A stretch of 64,000 nt of DNA, taken from assembly GCA_023053685.1 (NCBI GenBank), contig JALIGW010000001.1:70337740-70401739 (forward strand), given 5' to 3'. The stretch is from Diadophis punctatus similis (lineage: Eukaryota > Chordata > Lepidosauria > Squamata > Dipsadidae). The notes under the pieces are model-generated. The model had not been told where the DNA came from. It searched no databases and worked only from the letters and a program-made list of their open reading frames with translations. This document shows positions 59,033 through 64,000 of the stretch, piece after piece. Made by a program: the position numbers and the translations under genes. Within the stretch, counting starts at the first letter, position 1. Each line of letters starts with the position of its first letter.

Positions 59033-59061
59033 GGCGGTCTCTTAGCGGTCGCCATGGAGAC
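58960..59061. promoter_or_regulatory. Head-to-head start region with X-box-like sites
   Basis: GC/CpG-rich. GTCGCCATGGAGAC (59048-59061) fits most positions of the RFX X-box consensus GTYRCC-N2-RGNAAC, and GTCGCCATGGCGGT (59025-59038) has one perfect half-site. The GTCGCCATGG core is present twice, each overlapping a start codon (minus 59030-59032, plus 59054-59056). RFX factors drive cilia genes such as the DRC subunits. The factor assignment is inferred. Confidence 0.5.
58999..59032 (-). CDS. EFCAB2: EFCAB2 exon 1 (coding part)
   Basis: Encodes [11 protein letters not shown] plus one base. The donor G|gtaagg is strong. The start was chosen because it is the first in-frame ATG, has a GCC ATGG context, and gives the phase needed by exon 2. 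The short acidic N-terminus is as variable as in other species. Transcription start is not defined. Confidence 0.85.
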
Positions 59062-59161
59062 GTTCGACACGGGCCGGGTCCCAGCTAGAGTTTCTCTCAG
59101 CTTTCCCGACGCCGTCCCTGCCTCTCTCCGGACCTTCAAGTGGAGGCGCAGTTTCATTGCA
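59054..59161 (+). CDS. Probable first coding exon of an unidentified divergent gene
   Basis: ATG in a good Kozak context (ggtcgccATGG) opens 36 codons, METFDTGRVPARVSLSFPDA then SLRTFKWRRSFIA, ending at a consensus donor (TTGCAG|gtaaag). The segment is GC-rich and shares the CpG-rich start region with EFCAB2. I do not recognise the protein and found no second exon to 64000. In human the gene upstream of EFCAB2 is HNRNPU at a distance; this sequence is not HNRNPU. It could also be a non-coding divergent transcript. Confidence 0.45.
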
Positions 59162-59263
59162 GGTAAAGTGTCCCGAGCGCTGCTGGGTTTTTGCCAGCAG
59201 CGAACTTGTTCCCAGTGTGCTAAAAGTGCCTCTCAGAAATGTGTGGCTTGGTTTTTAACATAA

Positions 59264-59825
59264 CGCAAAGGTTCCCTCCTGTTTGTAATTGTTACCATGT
59301 TGCCGAAAAAAGAGGCCATCTATCGCCTGTCTGCCTCAAGGCCACACACAGCATTACAATTTGGAAATTAGGAATCATCTTATGAAGAGCATAGGGTGTG
59401 AAGTACTTACTTAAAAACAGGAACTTGCTGGGCAAAAGATACCAGATAGAAAGGACTAAACCTTGATTTGGTAAGCCTTATAAATGTCAAACGTGCATGA
59501 GTTCCTCTAGAGAAATTTTTATGGATTTAATTCTTTTTAAAATCATGATTTTTTAAAAGAATGAATGCTTCCAAAATAAATCTGTCTTCTGTTTTGACAT
59601 GCAATATTGTTTAATCTACAGTTTGGGGTAAGTTTTGGTATGGTGCCAAACCATTACTTGTTTAATCATAGTTTATTGAGTATACTACAATTGGCTGAGA
59701 CATTAAGCCATGAAACACTCTTTTATAAAACAGCTGTCTTCATAAATCATATCCTTTGTGTTTTATGTGAAGAAATTATGAGTTTTAGGGCTGAAAATTA
59801 TTTTAAATACGCTGTTGCAGCTATG
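59264..59825. other. Downstream of divergent exon, nothing recognised
   Basis: Presumed intron if the divergent exon is real; no repeats recognised. Confidence 0.35.
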
Positions 59826-59826
59826 T

Positions 59827-59829
59827 ACT

Positions 59830-59876
<47 letters not shown>

Positions 59877-59877
59877 T
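59827..59877. repeat. (TTTA)n microsatellite
   Basis: About 12 units. Confidence 0.95.
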
Positions 59878-60250
59878 CAAACATGTATAGGATAGTAGTA
59901 GTTTGTATAAACATAAGTAAAAAGTAACGATAAAAGAGGACAATAGGACAGTGGGACAAGGACGGTCGGCACAGTGGTGCGCTTATGCATGCCCCTTAAA
60001 GACCTCTTAGAAACTTGCAACTCATATTAGAAATATGAGAATATTAGAAAAAAAAGTGATGTGCATTTACATGCATGTTATAATATTTTTCTTTTGAATC
60101 ATAATTTTTTGGAAAAAGTTGCAAGCAAATGCATTTTAAGCCAATTTGTATACTTTGTCTTTAAGCAATTGCTTCCCCAAAACTCCAACTGTGTTGCTTC
60201 ATTGGGAATGGAGGGCTGTTCTTGGGAAGGATAAGTAAAAAACACTTAAC

Positions 60251-60665
60251 ATGTATTTTTCGGTCTATAAGATGCACTCCCTCCCCAAAAGTGGGTGGAA
60301 ATGTCCAAGTGGCAGGTATCGTCGCCGCCACCACCACCTATTGCCGCCTGGAACAGCTGAAAACGGGACACATGGAGGCCAAAAACGGGGCATGCGGAGG
60401 CCAAAAACGGGATGCGCATAGGCCAAAAATGGGGCACGCGGAGGCAGTGATGGGCCTGGAACAGCTGATCGGTGGTATTCCAGGAGGCCGATCCAACCGC
60501 CAATCAGCTGCTCATGCTAAATCAAGCTGTGCTGAAGCTGACCAGGCTGTTTGCTGCAAGGAGGCAAATTGCTGGGAGGCAGAGGCAGATTTTTTTTCTT
60601 GTTTTCCTCCCCAAAAGCTAGATGCGTCTTTTGGTCCGGAGCATCTTATAGTGCGAAAAATACAA
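60251..60665. mobile_element. Diverged CCGTATTTTTCGG-family MITE
   Basis: atgtatttttcggtctataagatgc at left and agcatcttatagtgcgaaaa at right. The interior has four tandem gaggccaaaaacgggg-type units (about 60370-60450). No clean TA duplication. Confidence 0.65.
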
Positions 60666-60929
60666 TATGTGTCAAGAATATCTAATCCTAGAAAGGTCAC
60701 TGCTTTGCTGCCCACCTAAAGCAAGCAGGCACTTAAAATGGACAGCAGCAATTTAGGAAGATTCTGGAAGCAGAATATCTGCTCTCTTCGGCTTCCATGG
60801 GGGCTTAAAACCTTGGCTCTGCCAATTGGCTTGGGGCTCCCATGGGAGCATGTCATATTGGAAGTGGCTAGTGGACTGAGAGAAGATTCTACCTCCACTC
60901 CATATGCACCTTGCTGCCTTCTTTGCCAT

Positions 60930-61082
60930 CTTTGTTAATTTTAATGTTAATATTTACTACCTTAATAGTTTAATGTTTTATCTTTTTGTTTTTATTTTGC
61001 TGTAAGCTGGCTAGATTTGCCTCTAGTCAAAATGCATGACATATAAATTAAATACATAAATAAATAAAATACATACATACAT
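60930..61082. mobile_element. Retroposon 3' tail
   Basis: gtaagctggctagatttgcc, atgacatataaattaaa and (taaa)n resemble 3' ends of squamate LINE/SINE families; class not resolved. Confidence 0.4.
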
Positions 61083-61329
61083 ATCATTTTACTGTGGTAA
61101 ATGGTAAAATATTTCATGCTGCACCAGAGAAGATAATAAACTAATCCTATGTTTTACCATAGGATTGGATAGACAATATGAATATTGGTGAATAGTGCCA
61201 GATGATGGAACTCTCTGATTAAATGGCACTCAACATACTACTGGGTAAGAACTGAAGACATTTCAGAATACTAATGGGTGTTTATGAAGTAGCTAGGTTA
61301 AAGTATTTGGGGTGTCTAGTTGCTGATGT

Positions 61330-63455
61330 TGCTATGCAGAAAAAGAATCCAAAGTTACAAAATGGAATTACAGCATGAACATGGAACTTGGGAAAGCTCA
61401 ACATGAAATGAAATTATTACATATTGACATCTTAGGCATCAGCTAACTGAAATGGAGTAGAATTGGACACTTCTGGTCAGAAGATCATACTGTTAATTAC
61501 TCAGAATATAAAAAATAAAGAAGGAATGGCGTTGCTTTCAGAGTCAGGAAAGATATAGCAAATAAAGCACTTGGGCAGAATGTAGTCAATGCCCAAATAA
61601 TATCAATCGGATTTCACAGTCAGTCGTTCAGTATGACAATAATTCAAGTTTATGTTCCTATCACTCATGCAGAAGAACAGATGGTTGATTAATTTTATGG
61701 TGAAGTTCAATTTGAAGTGCAACAACATGCAAATAGGATATACTGCTTGAGGGCTGACTGGAATGCTGAATTGGAAATATTAAGGGAAAAAATGAAGGTA
61801 GACTATGGCCTAGGAAACTAATGTAAAACACAAGAATGACTTAACCAAGTTCTGCCAATCCAATAGTTTACTGCTAAACAGTCTTATGAGAACTGCCTGA
61901 TACAATTCCTATACAATGGGTCACAACTGCCTATAAAATGCCTATATAATGCCTATACACATGGACTTTACTAGATAGAGTACACAGAAGTAAGATTGTT
62001 ACAAGATACTGTTACAAGAAGGTGGTAGACATCAGTTATAATGGCAAAGATATGGCCAGGGGCTTACTGTGGAACTATATCATAGACTGCTCAAGGGCAA
62101 GTCCCAAATTTAACTAAAGAGGAAGAAAGGCAACCGATTTTCATGATATGATCTTGAGCATATATCCACGTTTGTCAAACAGAACATCAGGAATTGTTTT
62201 GAATTCCTTAACCTCATTGATAGGAATCTGAGGAACTGTGGAAGGAAATCATAAAAATTGTTAAGAATAAATATGAAAAAAGGCACCCAGAGATCAAGAA
62301 ACAGAAGAAGTAAAACTGGATGTCAGAACAAAATGATGGAAATTGTTAAAAAGAGATGGCAAAATCAAGAAAGACAAAGATCTAAGAAAGGAATTTAACA
62401 AAGAATTTCAAATAGCTGATAGAAGAGACAGCAAGTAATATTACATCTGTAAAAACAATAAAGATGGGGAAACATGAAAAAGCAAGGCAAGTCTTCAAAA
62501 TAACTGTTGGAAGTTGGAACCTCAAATAGCTGTGCTAAATGAAGAAATACTTGATTTCAATATGAATAAACAAAGATGGGAGTGGTATACTGAAATTCTT
62601 GACAATAGAGATATTACTATCCAAGATATCTTAGAACAGTGGTCCCCAACCTTTCTAGCTCCAGCAGTAGCAGTGGCAGTGAAGTGGAGGGATGGTTTTG
62701 TGCACGCAATCTACCTCACACACATGTTCAAATGAAGCTTCACATGCTCGCCTGCCGCTTGTACAGCCTGGCTCCCAACAGGCCACAAACTGGTACTGGT
62801 CTGCAGTCCACGGATTGGGGACCCCCACCTTAGAAGATATTTGCTACTTATAAGCACCTCTGGTACTAGAAAATTAAATTAGATAACACTCTGTTTGTTA
62901 TCAAGTACTCTAATTGCTATCTAATTCCATTGTGATTGGTGAAATTTGAATGTTTAATGTATTTGCATACTTCAATTTCAGTGAAAATTGGTTTGCATGG
63001 TTCATTGTGAGTTGTGCATTTTTGTATAATTCTATTCATGTTTAATCTTTAATCTGGACTCTATGTTCAGTTTTCAGTTTTAGAAGAAAATCAACTCGTT
63101 TGAGCTGTGGTGCTGGAAAAGGCTCCTGCGTATTCCTTGGACAGCAGAAGTGACTAGCAAACAAGTACTAGAGCGCATAACACCAGACTTGTCATTTGAA
63201 GGCAAAAATCACAAAACTGCATCTTGGTTATTTTTGCCATATCATGTGGGGGAATTTACTGGAGAAAGCAATTATGCTCAGAAGAGTTAGTAGTAAAAGG
63301 AAACCAGGCTGCCAAAGAACACAATGACTGGACACCATCAAAGTGGACACCAGCCAGAGCATAGAACAACTCAAAGAAGTAGTGTAAGATTGGAAGGTAT
63401 GGAGAGACCCGGCTCATAGAATTGTCAAGAGTCGGACACAGTTGAATGGATAATA
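61330..63455 (+). mobile_element. Degenerate BovB/RTE LINE, split and internally deleted
   Basis: Plus-strand pieces follow RTE order. Endonuclease remnants (ISQLT.MEW, HILGIS-like region, GDWNA-like region at about 61370-61790) come first, then linker-like KKRW..KEFNKEFQ..ADRRDSK and WEWYTEILDNRDITIQDI (62280-62636). After a gap the ORF end appears: LERITPDLSFEGKN, LRRVSSKRKPGCQRTQW, QSIEQLKEVV, WRDPAHRIVKSRTQLNG (63160-63452). Most of the RT domain is missing. Heavily mutated. Confidence 0.75.
62637..62827. mobile_element. hAT MITE inside the BovB copy (191 bp)
   Basis: Ends cagtggtccccaaccttt / ggattggggaccccca, TSD tcttagaa/ccttagaa (7 of 8) with central TA. Interior catgctcgcctgccgctt. 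Confidence 0.85.
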
Positions 63456-64000
63456 TTATGTTCAGTTTTACTTATTCTACAGCAATTACATATATAATAT
63501 TGTAGAGCTAATAGAGAAGTATGCTTTTCACTAATAGGAAATATTGCAAGAAACAACCTTAAGACCCAACTAACAATTAAAAAAATAAGAAAATGGTTCT
63601 TTTCCTCCTAAACTAAATGGCAAAATTGCAATTCTCAGCTGTCATTTATTCAAGAATTTAGAAAATCTTGTCCCTTAATTTTTAATATCTCTTTATCTGA
63701 TATTTTGCGTCTGAACTTCAGGCTGATGAACCTCACTCAGTCCTTGTAAAAAGTGAAAATCTATTCATTGTTATATGAATGGATGTCAGTTCTTTCCTTA
63801 TAACTGCTCCATGTCTGCAAAATACTGCATTAATAAGGAAAACCTAATAAATTGAAGAAGAATAGAGGTATCAGTGAAAGTGTGGTGCAGCAAATAGAAA
63901 GAAATGAGAAAAAAATAGGAAACAGATGGGCAAGGCAACTGGGAAGCAATGTTCCCTGTAATAACAGAAAACGACGCGCAGCAGTTAGAAACTGCCGCTC
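63456..64000. other. Right edge, nothing recognised
   Basis: AT-rich; no element or exon identified. Confidence 0.4.

Overview
This is a vertebrate nuclear window, most likely from a snake. The host call rests on repeats. There is a Snake1-type CR1-L3 LINE end joined to an (AATAG)n microsatellite, degenerate BovB LINEs, CR1 and L2 ends, squamate-type tRNA SINEs, and very many hAT and TA-duplicating MITEs. The DNA is AT-rich, with short GC-rich islands that are nearly all inside MITEs.

One host gene can be read completely. EFCAB2 (dynein regulatory complex subunit 8, DRC8) lies on the minus strand from 59032 down to 27352. It has seven coding exons with GT..AG junctions, and they give an uninterrupted 165-codon frame. 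Its start codon sits 21 bp from an opposite ATG in strong Kozak context. That ATG opens a 36-codon reading frame ending at a clean splice donor (59054-59161, plus strand), the probable first exon of a divergent gene that I cannot identify. Two RFX X-box-like sites overlap the two start codons, as expected for a motile-cilium gene. The left edge (1-1350) is repeat-poor and moderately CpG-containing and may be the flank of the next gene; human synteny would suggest KIF26B.

Almost everything else is transposon sequence, often nested. From left to right: 1-27.3 kb is intergenic, with about a dozen hAT MITEs carrying 8-bp duplications, TA-duplicating MITEs with a CAGGTAGTCCTCGACTTAC-type end, CR1/L2/BovB fragments and a solo LTR. 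27.4-59 kb is EFCAB2 and its introns. These hold a 1.7-kb MITE with a GC-rich expanded core, a 511-bp palindrome, two LTR families, a 6,047-bp LTR element with nearly identical LTRs but no visible gag/pol, and a 2,788-bp hAT element with an almost intact transposase and a perfect 8-bp duplication. 59-64 kb holds the divergent exon, a diverged MITE and a broken BovB LINE.

No rRNA, functional tRNA, CRISPR or prokaryotic feature is present. The most unusual items are the young LTR element enclosing old LINE debris, the fold-back palindrome, the close head-to-head start codons with X-boxes, two hAT MITE groups with different target-site signatures, and MITEs carrying multiple NRF1-type or ETS-type sites. 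Coordinates of degenerate repeats are approximate. Those with a stated target-site duplication (TSD) are exact to the base as read by eye.
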